From contig NZ_CP045496.1 in assembly GCF_015500075.1 (NCBI RefSeq), forward strand, positions 62,001-126,000: a stretch of DNA of 64,000 bases. Direction: 5' to 3'. Source of the stretch: Mesorhizobium sp. INR15 (GTDB taxonomy: Bacteria > Pseudomonadota > Alphaproteobacteria > Rhizobiales > Rhizobiaceae). Below the pieces are notes generated by a model, which worked only from the letters and a program-made list of their open reading frames with translations, had not been told where the DNA came from and ran no database searches. This document shows, one piece after another, positions 25,001-33,568 of the stretch; the first letter of the stretch is position 1, and each line of letters starts with the position of its first letter. The position numbers and the translations under genes were made by a program.

Positions 25001-26602
25001 ATGAACCGCTTCGCCGAACTTCTCGACCGGCTGGTGCTGACGCCTTCGCGCAATGGCAAACTGACCCTGCTGACCGACTATTTCCGCAGCGTCGAGGATC
25101 CCGATCGAGGCCTGGCGTTGGCAGCCATCACCGGCGACCTCAAGATCGCGGCGGTCAAGCCGGCGATGCTGCGCGCTCTGATCAACGAGCGCATGGATCC
25201 GGTGCTGTTCGGCTATTCCTACGATTATGTCGGCGATCTCGCCGAGACCGTCTCGCTGGTCTGGCCGCAAGCGCCGGCGAATCTGCAAAACCGTGTTCCG
25301 ACGCTAGGCGAGGTGGTCGGCAAGCTGCAGGCGGCGAGCCGGTCCGATGGGCCAAATGTGCTGGCCCGGCTGCTCGACAGCGCCGGCATCTCGGCGCGCT
25401 TCGCCATCATCAAGTTGGTCACCGGCGGCCTGCGCATCGGCGTGTCGGCACGGCTGGCCAAGCAGGCGCTGGCCGATTTCGGCAAGGTCGATGTCGCCGA
25501 GATCGAAGAGCTCTGGCACGGCCTGTCGCCACCCTACGCGGAGCTTTTCGCCTGGCTGGAAGGCAAGGCCGAGAAACCAGCGAAAACCGCGCTCGCCTTG
25601 TTCAGGCCGGTGATGTTGTCCAATCCGGTCGGTGATGGCGATCTCGAGAAGCTCGATCCTGCGGATTACGCCGCCGAGTGGAAATGGGACGGCATCAGGG
25701 TCCAGGCGGTGTCGGAGGGCGGCGTGCGCCGGCTCTATTCCCGCACCGGCGACGATGTCTCCGGCGCCTTTCCCGATCTTGCCGAGGCCATGCATTTTTC
25801 GGCCACCCTCGATGGCGAGTTGCTGGTCGGCGATCCCCGGCAGACGACAGGCACGTTTTCCGATCTGCAACAGCGGCTGAACCGCAAGACGGTGACGCCG
25901 AAGATGCAGTTGCAATACCCGGCCTTCATGCGCTGCTACGATCTGCTTCAGGCTGGTGACGAGGATCTGCGCGGGCTCTCGTTCCGGGAGCGGCGCGAAC
26001 GGCTGGAAGCCTTTATCGGAACGCTCGACCCCAGCCGCTTCGACCTTTCGCCGCTCGTGGCGTTTTCCGACTGGCCGGCACTTGAGGAAATGCGCCGGGC
26101 GCCGCCGCATCCGATCATCGAGGGCGTGATGCTGAAACGATGGGATTCGCCCTATCTGGCCGGACGGCCGAAAGGTCCATGGTTCAAATGGAAGCGCGAT
26201 CCGCACACGGTCGATGCGGTGCTGATGTATGCGCAGCGCGGACACGGCAAGCGCTCGAGTTTCTATTCGGACTACACATTCGGTGTCTGGTCAGGTCCGG
26301 AAGGGGCGGAAGAGCTGGTGCCGGTCGGCAAGGCCTATTTCGGCTTCACGGACGAGGAGCTGAAACAGATCGACAAATATGTCCGCGACAACACGATCGA
26401 GCGTTTTGGCCCGGTCCGTTCGGTGCGGGCGGACCGCGACAACGGCCTTGTGCTGGAAGTGGCGTTCGAAGGGCTCAACCGCTCGACCCGGCATAAATCT
26501 GGTGTCGCCATGCGCTTCCCGCGCATTTCGCGGCTGCGCTGGGACAAGCCGGCCAACGAAGCCGACCGCATCGAGACGCTGCAGGCGCTGCTCGACCGCT
26601 AG
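25001..26602 (+). CDS. ATP-dependent DNA ligase
   Basis: The 533-residue protein has an N-terminal DNA-binding domain, an adenylation domain with catalytic Lys228 in EWKWDGIRVQ, further nucleotidyltransferase motifs (DGELLVGD, EGVMLKRWDSPY, PWFKWKRD) and a C-terminal OB fold. It matches the stand-alone bacterial ligase often paired with an MBL exonuclease. The polymerase and nuclease domains of LigD are absent. It joins nicks using ATP. A 5-bp hairpin (26607-26621) spans its stop and the stop of the facing gene only 12 bases away. Confidence 0.93.
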   Translation: MNRFAELLDRLVLTPSRNGKLTLLTDYFRSVEDPDRGLALAAITGDLKIAAVKPAMLRALINERMDPVLFGYSYDYVGDLAETVSLVWPQAPANLQNRVPTLGEVVGKLQAASRSDGPNVLARLLDSAGISARFAIIKLVTGGLRIGVSARLAKQALADFGKVDVAEIEELWHGLSPPYAELFAWLEGKAEKPAKTALALFRPVMLSNPVGDGDLEKLDPADYAAEWKWDGIRVQAVSEGGVRRLYSRTGDDVSGAFPDLAEAMHFSATLDGELLVGDPRQTTGTFSDLQQRLNRKTVTPKMQLQYPAFMRCYDLLQAGDEDLRGLSFRERRERLEAFIGTLDPSRFDLSPLVAFSDWPALEEMRRAPPHPIIEGVMLKRWDSPYLAGRPKGPWFKWKRDPHTVDAVLMYAQRGHGKRSSFYSDYTFGVWSGPEGAEELVPVGKAYFGFTDEELKQIDKYVRDNTIERFGPVRSVRADRDNGLVLEVAFEGLNRSTRHKSGVAMRFPRISRLRWDKPANEADRIETLQALLDR

Positions 26603-26614
26603 AGCTGCCCTTGG

Positions 26615-27766
26615 TTAGGGCGCGACCGAGACGCGGATTTCGTAGATATCAACCGCCTTGCCTTGCTTGTCGAAGTCGGAGTTGATGGCGATGGTGCCGG
26701 CGGACCCCGGGTGCTTGTTCGGGAACTGCACGTCGAACAGATACTCGTTGCTTTGCTGGCCAACCGCGTAGCGCTTGCGGCCGCAGTCGCCGAGTTCCCC
26801 GAAATTGCAGTCGACCGAAATCTGCGTCTCCTTGCCTTCTTCGGAGCGGGCGACGATGTCGAACACGGCATGCTTGCCGGAGAGCTTTTCCAGCACACCT
26901 TGCCCAACGTCAAAACTGACAGCCGAACCGGAAGCGCCGGAACGAATGCGCAGGAACGAGCCGGTGTCGTCCTTCATCACATCGGCCTTGGCGTCAGCCG
27001 GCGCACTGACATGCGACGGATCAGTCGGTGAAAACACGTTTATCCAGTCGCGCGTGTGATCGGCCGCGCCAGGCTTTGCCGGAGCGTTCGCGCCGTCCGC
27101 CGGCGTGAAATCATCGCCCTCGACCGTCGGCGGCGCCTCTGGCGGCGCGGTGTCGAGTTGCGCTTGTGTCTTGAAAACACCGGTCTGGACGGCGAAGAAC
27201 AGGCCGATGCCGATGGCGGCAAGCAACGTCACGCCGAAGAAGATCGCCGTCAGCGGCAGGCGGCGGCCTCGCACCCGCCTTTCATCACGGTCAGGTGTCA
27301 CCTCGGTTGCCACGCCTGCCGAACCGGGAGCGGACATGTCGATCGCCGGGACGGTCGCGGCGTCCGGCATGATATCGGGCACCACGGGCAAAACACGCGA
27401 ACGCGGCGCATCGGAGGGGTTGTCGACGGCGACGGATGGTGAAGCAGCGGCGTTGGACGAAACACTCTGCGCCAGTTCGACCAAGGGCGCCTCGGCACCA
27501 TCTTGTGCCTGCGCGGCGACATCGGGAACCGCCGGCAAGTATTCGGATTCGATTTCCGCGATCTTCGCCTGCACCGCCTTGCGGCGCTTTATGGCGACTT
27601 CGACGGTGACATTGGGATTGGCCTGCAGAGCACGGTCGAGAGCGGCAAAAGCCGATCTATAGACCCTCTCGCGAAAGGCGCGGTCCTCGGCATTGCCTTT
27701 TTCCAAGGCGTTCCGGATCGCTTTTTCGATCGCGTCCAAGCGGGATCCCTCTGCACGTTCGCTCAC
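26615..27766 (-). CDS. Single-span membrane protein with periplasmic C-terminal domain, unknown function
   Basis: From the GTG at 27766 the product is about 383 residues: a charged helical N-terminal region (about residues 1-78), a low-complexity Ala/Pro linker, a membrane span at about residues 171-194 and a C-terminal domain of about 185 residues placed outside the membrane. That domain contains two cysteines (SVDCNFGELGDCGRK) and a beta-rich look. The start is uncertain: the frame is open to a TTG at 27871, and neither has a good ribosome site; GTG is preferred because it begins the charged helix. No known family is recognised. Confidence 0.7.
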   Translation of the reverse strand: MSERAEGSRLDAIEKAIRNALEKGNAEDRAFRERVYRSAFAALDRALQANPNVTVEVAIKRRKAVQAKIAEIESEYLPAVPDVAAQAQDGAEAPLVELAQSVSSNAAASPSVAVDNPSDAPRSRVLPVVPDIMPDAATVPAIDMSAPGSAGVATEVTPDRDERRVRGRRLPLTAIFFGVTLLAAIGIGLFFAVQTGVFKTQAQLDTAPPEAPPTVEGDDFTPADGANAPAKPGAADHTRDWINVFSPTDPSHVSAPADAKADVMKDDTGSFLRIRSGASGSAVSFDVGQGVLEKLSGKHAVFDIVARSEEGKETQISVDCNFGELGDCGRKRYAVGQQSNEYLFDVQFPNKHPGSAGTIAINSDFDKQGKAVDIYEIRVSVAP

Positions 27767-28058
27767 ATTCTGATGATCGTTAGCCGCAGGCGACCAATCA
27801 ATCAACGGGCGAGCAGCAGCATTCTGCCTCGCCGAGACGTGCAAAGTCCATTCCGGCAAGGAAAACAGCAAGTTTCGACGATTTTGCGGCGCATGCCCCC
27901 CACACGGTGCCAGTTATTGTCTCGCGGCAATTGGTGAACCGCTCGACGCCTGCTTGTCGCAAGCGAGGCAATGGCTGACAGAAATGCCAAGTCCCATCTT
28001 GAATTCGCGGCGGGTTGAGTCTATCACCCAGCGCATCTTGGAGGCCTCGGCCTCCCGG

Positions 28059-28134
28059 GCCGCTTTAGCTCAGTTGGTAGAGCACCGCATTCGTAATGCG
28101 GGGGTCAGGTGTTCGAGTCACCTAAGCGGCACCA
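28059..28134 (+). tRNA. tRNA-Thr (CGU)
   Basis: A full cloverleaf: acceptor GCCGCTT pairs with AAGCGGC, the D-arm has AGCTCAGTTGGTAGAGC, the anticodon loop TTCGTAA holds CGT at 28092-28094, the T-arm has GTTCGAGTC, and CCA is encoded. A run of five T residues follows directly. It reads ACG codons. A GGAGGCC/GGCCTCC DNA palindrome lies just upstream at 28040-28055. Confidence 0.97.
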
Positions 28135-28323
28135 TTTTTCTCCTAACACTGTAGGTTGGTTGGTCGCCGGCGATTGATGAGCCGATCGCATGCCATCGCG
28201 ATCTTCACACGCTATGAATGGATTTCCATGGCGACCGACGGATTTTTCCGGTCGCGGCGTTTAACGGTCGAAGCGTGACCGCGGCTGGAGCCGCCGGAAA
28301 CGCGCCAACCGGAGACGTGAAGC

Positions 28324-28764
28324 ATGATTCGCCGTTCGATACTTGTCGTTGCCTTGAGCCTGCAGGCTGTGACTGCCTTCGCCCAGACGACGACACCTGC
28401 CCCAACCCCTGCACCGGCTCAGACGCCTCCAGCCACAACGCCGGCGCCCAAGGCCACCAAGCCAGGCATTACCCTGGCCAAATTCCAGAAACGCCGCGAA
28501 AAGGCGATCATGGCCGCCGACACGGACGGTGACGGCAAGATCAGCCTGTTGGAATGGACGGCGTTTCAGGCCAGCCGCAAGGCCAAGGGCGACCCGACCA
28601 AATCTTTTGCCAGATTGGATTCGAACCATGACGGCTTCATCGATCGCGCTGAACTCGACGCCTTCTTTGCCAAGCGCTTTGCCAAGCTCGACAAGAACAG
28701 CGACGGCATTTTGACGGATGACGAACGGCCCGACCACAAAACCGCTCCCAATCAGGAGCCATGA
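28324..28764 (+). CDS. Secreted EF-hand calcium-binding protein
   Basis: The 146-residue protein has a Sec signal peptide (about residues 1-21, ending TAFAQ), a Thr/Pro/Ala-rich linker, and three EF-hand loops: DTDGDGKISLLE, DSNHDGFIDRAE and DKNSDGILTDDE, each with acidic residues at positions 1, 3, 5 and 12. It should bind calcium in the periplasm. It precedes an ECF sigma factor gene by 45 bases in the same direction. A 7-bp hairpin (28231-28255) lies in its upstream region. No ECF-type promoter was convincing. Confidence 0.88.
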   Translation: MIRRSILVVALSLQAVTAFAQTTTPAPTPAPAQTPPATTPAPKATKPGITLAKFQKRREKAIMAADTDGDGKISLLEWTAFQASRKAKGDPTKSFARLDSNHDGFIDRAELDAFFAKRFAKLDKNSDGILTDDERPDHKTAPNQEP

Positions 28765-28809
28765 TTGCGAGGTTATGACGCGCGATGAACATCAGGAGTG
28801 CGCCGGTCG

Positions 28810-29352
28810 ATGAATGGCGATCCGGACGAGGAGTTGGTTCGCCGGATCGGCGCCGGCGACCCGGCTGCCGTGCAGAGCCTGGTCGCGCGCACGCTGCCAC
28901 GCATTCTGGCGCTCGCCGCGCGCATGCTTGGCGATGCCACCGAAGCGGAGGATGTCGCACAGGAAACCTTCATGCGGATCTGGCGCAACGCCTCGCGCTG
29001 GCAACGCGGCAATGCCCTTTTCGACACCTGGGTCCACCGGGTGGCGTTGAACCTCTGCTACGACCGGCTGCGACGGCGGCGCGAATGGGTGACCGACGAT
29101 TTGCCGGACATCGTCGACCCCGCCTCGCTTCCCGACGCGCCGCCTCTGGTGGAGGAGCACCGGGTAGCATGGGCGCTGCAGAACATCGCGCCACGCCAGC
29201 GCGAGGCGATCGTGCTGGTCTACTATCAGGAGATGTCCAACATAGAGGCGGCCGTGACCATGCGGATCAGCGTCGATGCGCTGGAAAGCCTTTTATCTCG
29301 CGGCCGCAGGTCACTGCAGTCGATTCTGACCAGGGATGGCATCGATGAGTGA
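28810..29352 (+). CDS. ECF-type RNA polymerase sigma factor
   Basis: The 180-residue protein has sigma region 2 (ARMLGDATEAEDVAQETFMRIW) and region 4 (ALQNIAPRQREAIVLVYYQEMSNIEAA), with nothing between beyond a short linker: the ECF layout. The ATG at 28810 has AGGAG eleven bases upstream; a GTG at 28798 overlaps that site. The gene is followed by a single-span membrane protein and a CpxP/CnrX-like periplasmic protein, which suggests a signal relayed across the membrane to release this sigma factor, comparable to CnrYXH. Confidence 0.9.
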   Translation: MNGDPDEELVRRIGAGDPAAVQSLVARTLPRILALAARMLGDATEAEDVAQETFMRIWRNASRWQRGNALFDTWVHRVALNLCYDRLRRRREWVTDDLPDIVDPASLPDAPPLVEEHRVAWALQNIAPRQREAIVLVYYQEMSNIEAAVTMRISVDALESLLSRGRRSLQSILTRDGIDE

Positions 29353-29396
29353 GAGCATGGGCTTGAGCTGGCGGGCGATTGGGGAGGGGCAAACCG

Positions 29397-29855
29397 ATGT
29401 CTGATGATCACCTGTCCGGAGATCCACCGGAAATGGATGCCGAGCGCTTCGCGGCCTTGGCGGCAGCCTATGGCGGCGACTTGCGCCGCTGGCCGCGAGC
29501 CGAGCAAACCGCCGCCGCGATCTTCGCGCAAGTTGAAGAAGCGCAAGCCATTCTGCGGCGTGCCGGCGCGCTCGATGCCATGCTTGACCGTCATCACGTC
29601 AAAGCTCCTGAACGGGCCCTCCAAAGCGGAATCCTGCGGGCAGCCGATGGCCACCTCTCGCGGCGCCGCCGCCAGCGTTTCTGGTGGTTCGGGCTCGGCC
29701 TGGCCGGTATCGGTCTGGCTGGCGCCATCGCCGGATTGGGATTGGTCACGGTCGTGACGCCAGATGCCCAGTCCGATCACCATATCCTGGACGCCAATGT
29801 GACCGCGTTCGGTGATGCCAGCCCCGACGGCGACACGATCGAGGAAGACCTATGA
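29397..29855 (+). CDS. Single-span membrane protein, candidate anti-sigma factor
   Basis: The 152-residue protein has a cytoplasmic N-terminal part of about 90 residues with helical segments (ERFAALAAAYGGDLRRWP), an arginine cluster (SRRRRQR) and one membrane span at residues 96-120, with a 30-residue acidic tail outside. It sits 44 bases after the sigma gene, and its stop overlaps the next start (ATGA). Position and topology fit an anti-sigma factor of the CnrY kind, though no zinc-binding HxxxCxxC motif is present. GGGGAGGGG supports the ATG at 29397. Confidence 0.7.
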   Translation: MSDDHLSGDPPEMDAERFAALAAAYGGDLRRWPRAEQTAAAIFAQVEEAQAILRRAGALDAMLDRHHVKAPERALQSGILRAADGHLSRRRRQRFWWFGLGLAGIGLAGAIAGLGLVTVVTPDAQSDHHILDANVTAFGDASPDGDTIEEDL

Positions 29856-30304
29856 GCGCGCGTAACCTCGTCATCTTGTCGGTGGCACTGAATGTCTTTC
29901 TGGCTGGAGCGCTCGCCGGCGGCGCCGTCTGGGTGAGAAGCGGCAAGTCCGGTCCGGGATACTCGCTCGAGTCGGCGGGCGGGCAACTTCCCGCGCAGGA
30001 TCGCAAGGCCTTCCGCCAGGCATTGCGCGAGGTTCGCCGCGATGCCCATCAGGTCATCCTCGATGGCCAGCAAGCAAGGCGTGAAGCAGCCGACCTGCTG
30101 CAACAGCCGGTTCTCGACACGGCAGCCCTGTCAGCCGCGCTGGAGCGGGCCCGCAATGCCGATGTCACCGTCCGCACACGGCTAGAACAACGCATCGTCG
30201 AGTTTGCCGCTGCAAGCTCCGTCCAGGCTCGCAACCTGCTGGCGGAAGGGCTTGTGCGGCGCGCCGACCGGCAATCGGCCAACGCGGCAAAAAAATCGCC
30301 GTGA
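29852..30304 (+). CDS. Periplasmic heavy-metal-resistance/CpxP-like sensor protein (CnrX/Metal_resist type)
   Basis: The 150-residue protein has an N-terminal membrane anchor (about residues 5-27) followed by an almost entirely helical, Arg/Ala-rich domain (QDRKAFRQALREVRRDAHQVI and LEQRIVEFAAAS), the antiparallel-helix hairpin of the CpxP/Spy/CnrX superfamily. CnrX-type members sense metals and control a sigma/anti-sigma pair. Only one histidine (RRDAHQVI) is seen and no clear metal-site cluster, so the signal may not be a metal. It overlaps the candidate anti-sigma gene by four bases. Confidence 0.75.
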   Translation: MSARNLVILSVALNVFLAGALAGGAVWVRSGKSGPGYSLESAGGQLPAQDRKAFRQALREVRRDAHQVILDGQQARREAADLLQQPVLDTAALSAALERARNADVTVRTRLEQRIVEFAAASSVQARNLLAEGLVRRADRQSANAAKKSP

Positions 30305-30411
30305 GGACCGACGGAAAATTCTGATGCGCCCGTTTAACGAGAAGAAGGGACAAGCCTGACGGGGTCACGATCCCGACAGGTTCCTCACTCTCGGGACATA
30401 GGAGTATCCTC

Positions 30412-30693
30412 ATGAATCGCCTGACAAAATATGCCATCGCCGCCGCTCTAGCCGTTGGCGGAACTGGCACGACGGTCGCGGCATCCTCCGCGATGCCGAT
30501 CGTCTCCATCACCCAGCCGGCCGGCTCCGCGCTGGTTGAACACGTGGCCTGGGGCTGCGGCCGCGGCTGGCACCCCAACCACTGGGGGCGTTGCGTCCCA
30601 AATCGTGTGGTTGTCTATCCCGGCTTCTACGTCGGACCTCGCCCGATCCATGTCTGGCACCGGCATCACTGGCACCACTGGCGTCGCTGGTAG
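30412..30693 (+). CDS. Small secreted GCG-type, His/Trp-rich protein
   Basis: The 93-residue protein has a signal peptide (about residues 1-28) and then the block WGCGRGWHPNHWGRCVPN, typical of small rhizobial proteins with a GCG-x-G-W motif, ending in a tail rich in His, Trp and Arg (HVWHRHHWHHWRRW). Two cysteines could form a disulfide, and the histidine tail could bind metal; both are inferences. It follows the sigma-factor group by about 107 bases, with a TCCCGA/TCGGGA hairpin between, so it may be a target of that system. Confidence 0.75.
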   Translation: MNRLTKYAIAAALAVGGTGTTVAASSAMPIVSITQPAGSALVEHVAWGCGRGWHPNHWGRCVPNRVVVYPGFYVGPRPIHVWHRHHWHHWRRW

Positions 30694-30706
30694 GCATCAC
30701 AAGGCA

Positions 30707-30740
30707 TTCTGGCTTGCCGCTGCAGATCGGCAAGCCAGAA
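30707..30740 (+). terminator. Strong stem-loop after the GCG protein gene
   Basis: TTCTGGCTTGCCG and CGGCAAGCCAGAA make a perfect 13-bp stem with an eight-base loop, 14 bases after the stop codon. There is no T run, so it may act as an mRNA-stabilising end or a Rho-linked terminator that separates this gene from the DUF1800 gene. Confidence 0.55.
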
Positions 30741-30816
30741 CTGCTGTCCACTCGCGAACACTGCTGAACCCAGCCAGGCGCTCGTGCGTCTGGACACCCA
30801 GAAAACGGAGGCCGAC

Positions 30817-32265
30817 TTGGCTGTTCCGATTGCAGATTCAGCGCTCGATTCTACGCTCATAGCACTCAACCGGTTCGGGCTTGGCGCCAGGCCCGGCGAC
30901 CGACAGAAGCCTGCTGGAGATGCGCGCGGTTACCTCAAGGCTGAACTGCGCCAAACCGACATTGCGATGATTTCGCTGGACGATCCGGCTTATGCGGGTC
31001 TGGTCGGCGGAACCGAAGCGATCCAGTCAAGCTTTGAGGCCAGAATGCAGCGCAAGGCCGAAAAGGAGCGCGAGGCGGAGGCGGCCGGGCAGCCAGCGAT
31101 GGCGAACGCCGCACCGATGCCCCCCGCCGAAGCGCCGGACAAAGCGGCAGGCCCACCGGCCGCCGCGACATTCTTCAAGACAGAGGCGCAGGCGCGTTTC
31201 GACAAGGCGTATAGCGTGGAATGCGGCTTTGCCGAACGCCTCGTCTACTTCTGGTCGAACCATTTCTGCGTTTCGGTGGCGAAGAACCTCGTCGTGCGCG
31301 CCAGCGCCGGTGCCTTCGAGCGTGAGGCGATCCGGCCCTTCGTGCTTGGCCGTTTCGCCGACATGCTGCTTGCGGTGGAACGTCATCCGGCGATGCTGTT
31401 CTTTCTCGACAATCAGCAATCGGTCGGCCCGGATTCACGTGCCGGAAAGAGGCGTCAGCGCGGCCTCAACGAGAACCTCGCTCGCGAAATTTTGGAGCTG
31501 CATACACTCGGTGTTGGTAGCGGCTACAGTCAGGCCGATGTCACCAGCTTCGCCCGCATCCTGACCGGGTGGACGATGGCCGGCCGTGAAGGACGGCTGG
31601 GTGAGCCCGGCAGCTTTGTCTTCAACGCCAATGCCCATGAGCCAGGCGATGCGGTGCTGCTCGGCAAGACCTATCCAGCCGGCGGCATGGGGCAGGCCGA
31701 GGCCGCGCTCAACGATATTGCCCGGCATCCGGCGACGGCGATGCATATCGCCACCAAGCTGGCTCGTCATTTCATCGCCGACACGCCACCGCCAGCAGCG
31801 GTGGCTCGCCTCGCCAAGGTCTTCACCAAGACGGATGGCGATCTGCGCGCGCTGGCCTTCGCTCTCATCGACATGCCCGAGGCATGGTCGACGCCCCTCA
31901 CCAAGATGCGTTCACCGGTCGACTATGTCATGGCGATCAGTAGGGCGGCCGGCCCGAGAGCGGGTCCGGGACAGTCGCTCGGCTGGCTTCGCGCTCTCGG
32001 TGAACCGCTCTGGCAACCGCCAGGGCCGAACGGCTTTCCCGACCAGACGGATAGCTGGCTGTCGGCGGAAGGTATGAAGACCCGTCTCGATATCGCCTGG
32101 CAAGCCGCTCAGCAGGTAAAGACCATCGGCAACCCCAGCGATCTGCTCGACGCGCTGATCGGCCCTTCGGCTTCACCCGACACGAGGCAATCGATCGCCC
32201 GGGCAGAATCCGAACAGCAAGGCCTGGCGCTGCTGCTGATGGCGCCCGAATTCCAGCGCAGATAG
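30817..32265 (+). CDS. DUF1800 domain protein
   Basis: The protein of about 482 residues has the DUF1800 plan: IALNRFGLGARPGD at the start, ERLVYFWSNHFCVSV, GLNENLAREILELHTLGV and FARILTGWTMAG in the middle. A lysine- and alanine-rich insert lies near residues 70-120. Function of the family is not firmly known; it is nearly always paired with a DUF1501 gene, as here. A TTG at 30817 with GGAGG five bases upstream is the preferred start; a GTG at 30784 in the same frame is the alternative. Confidence 0.85.
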   Translation: MAVPIADSALDSTLIALNRFGLGARPGDRQKPAGDARGYLKAELRQTDIAMISLDDPAYAGLVGGTEAIQSSFEARMQRKAEKEREAEAAGQPAMANAAPMPPAEAPDKAAGPPAAATFFKTEAQARFDKAYSVECGFAERLVYFWSNHFCVSVAKNLVVRASAGAFEREAIRPFVLGRFADMLLAVERHPAMLFFLDNQQSVGPDSRAGKRRQRGLNENLAREILELHTLGVGSGYSQADVTSFARILTGWTMAGREGRLGEPGSFVFNANAHEPGDAVLLGKTYPAGGMGQAEAALNDIARHPATAMHIATKLARHFIADTPPPAAVARLAKVFTKTDGDLRALAFALIDMPEAWSTPLTKMRSPVDYVMAISRAAGPRAGPGQSLGWLRALGEPLWQPPGPNGFPDQTDSWLSAEGMKTRLDIAWQAAQQVKTIGNPSDLLDALIGPSASPDTRQSIARAESEQQGLALLLMAPEFQRR

Positions 32266-32278
32266 CGGAGATGATGTC

Positions 32279-33517
32279 ATGAGCCTGCTTTGCGAAGTCC
32301 CGACGCCCTCCCGCCGCGCCGTGCTGATGACCGGTGGCGCGCTGTTTGCCTGGGCCCATATGCCTCGCTTTGCCCGCGCCGCCGACAACCGCGACCCACG
32401 CCTGATCGTCATCGTGCTGCGCGGCGCACTGGACGGCCTTTCCGCGGTCGGACCGGTCGGCGACCCCGACTATGCCGGGCTGCATGGTGATATCGCGTTG
32501 TCGCTGACCGGGCCGCATGCGGCGCTGCCACTGGACGGCTTCTTCGCTCTCAACCCGGCGATGCCAGTGTTCGCCCGGCTGTTCAGGGATAACCAGGCGG
32601 CGGTCGTGCACGCGGCGGCGACCGGCTATCGCGACCGCTCGCATTTCGACGGCCAGGATGTGCTGGAAAGCGGTTTTTCCGGACCGGGCCACGTTGCCAC
32701 GGGCTGGCTCAACCGGGCCTTGGAAAGCCTGCCGGCAGGCGACCGGGTCGCGACGCTTGGCGGCCTCGCCGTCGGCCCGTCGACGCCACTAGTCATACGC
32801 GGTGCGGCGCCCGTGCTTGGCTGGGCGCCACAGTCACTGCCGGCGCCCAGCGACAGCCTCGCGGCGCGCGTTCTCGATCTCTACCATCATCGCGATCCGG
32901 TCCTGGCGGTGGCCTTGCAAAAGGGGCTTGATGCCGACCACATGGCGCTGGACGACAAGATGGGCGCCAACGCGATGAAGCCTAAGGGTGGCCTCGACAG
33001 CGCCGCCGGCATGCGGCAGGCAGCCCAGGGCGCCGCCAAGCTGATCGCGGCTGACGATGGGCCACGCGTCGCGGCGCTCGCTTTCGATGGCTGGGATACG
33101 CATGTCAACGAAGGCGGCGCGACCGGCCGGCTCGCCACTTTGCTCGGCGGCCTCGACGGCGCTTTCGAGGAATTCGAGAAGGGTTTGGCCGAGCGCTGGA
33201 AGGACACGGCGATCGTCGTCATCACCGAGTTCGGACGCACCGCCCAGGTCAACGGCACCGTCGGCACCGATCATGGCACCGGCACGGTGGTGCTGCTGGC
33301 GGGCGGCGCGATCAAGGGTGGCCGCGTCATTGCTGATTGGCCCGGACTGAAGCCCGCCCAGCTCTACGAAGGGCGAGACCTGGCACCGACCAGTGACGTC
33401 CGGGCGGTGCTGAAGGGCCTGCTTGCCGACCAGTTCGGGCTTTCCTCGGCAGTGCTCGGCGACAAGGTGTTTCCGGACTCCGCTTCGGTGAAGCCGATGA
33501 AGAACCTTGTCGCCTGA
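32279..33517 (+). CDS. DUF1501 domain protein (Tat-exported, sulfatase/alkaline phosphatase-like fold)
   Basis: The 412-residue protein has a twin-arginine-like leader (SRRAVLMTGGALFAWA) and DUF1501 blocks: LIVIVLRGALDGLSAV, HFDGQDVLESG, WDTHVNEGG and VITEFGRTAQVNGTVGTDHGTG. The conserved Asp and His residues resemble those of the sulfatase/alkaline phosphatase superfamily. It follows the DUF1800 gene by 13 bases, forming the usual two-gene unit, thought to act together outside the membrane. The converging acyltransferase gene ends 41 bases away. Confidence 0.87.
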   Translation: MSLLCEVPTPSRRAVLMTGGALFAWAHMPRFARAADNRDPRLIVIVLRGALDGLSAVGPVGDPDYAGLHGDIALSLTGPHAALPLDGFFALNPAMPVFARLFRDNQAAVVHAAATGYRDRSHFDGQDVLESGFSGPGHVATGWLNRALESLPAGDRVATLGGLAVGPSTPLVIRGAAPVLGWAPQSLPAPSDSLAARVLDLYHHRDPVLAVALQKGLDADHMALDDKMGANAMKPKGGLDSAAGMRQAAQGAAKLIAADDGPRVAALAFDGWDTHVNEGGATGRLATLLGGLDGAFEEFEKGLAERWKDTAIVVITEFGRTAQVNGTVGTDHGTGTVVLLAGGAIKGGRVIADWPGLKPAQLYEGRDLAPTSDVRAVLKGLLADQFGLSSAVLGDKVFPDSASVKPMKNLVA

Positions 33518-33547
33518 AGCATTCGCGTCAGCCGCGACTTTCAGCGC

Positions 33548-33568
33548 GGCGGCCTTGTTCAGGCCGCC
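33548..33568. terminator. Hairpin between convergent genes
   Basis: GGCGGCCT and AGGCCGCC form an 8-bp stem with loop TGTTC, overlapping the stop codon of the minus-strand acyltransferase gene. A second 6-bp stem (33531-33550) partly overlaps it. No T run; probably blocks read-through in both directions. Confidence 0.5.

Noticed and set aside
28059..28134. tRNA-Thr as an integration site of a genomic island
   Set aside because: No integrase gene and no repeated tRNA 3' end were found in the flanking sequence.
28290..28325. GGAAAC and CGTG upstream of the EF-hand gene as an ECF promoter
   Set aside because: Spacing would place the transcription start at the ATG itself and the boxes overlap the ribosome site, so it is not convincing.
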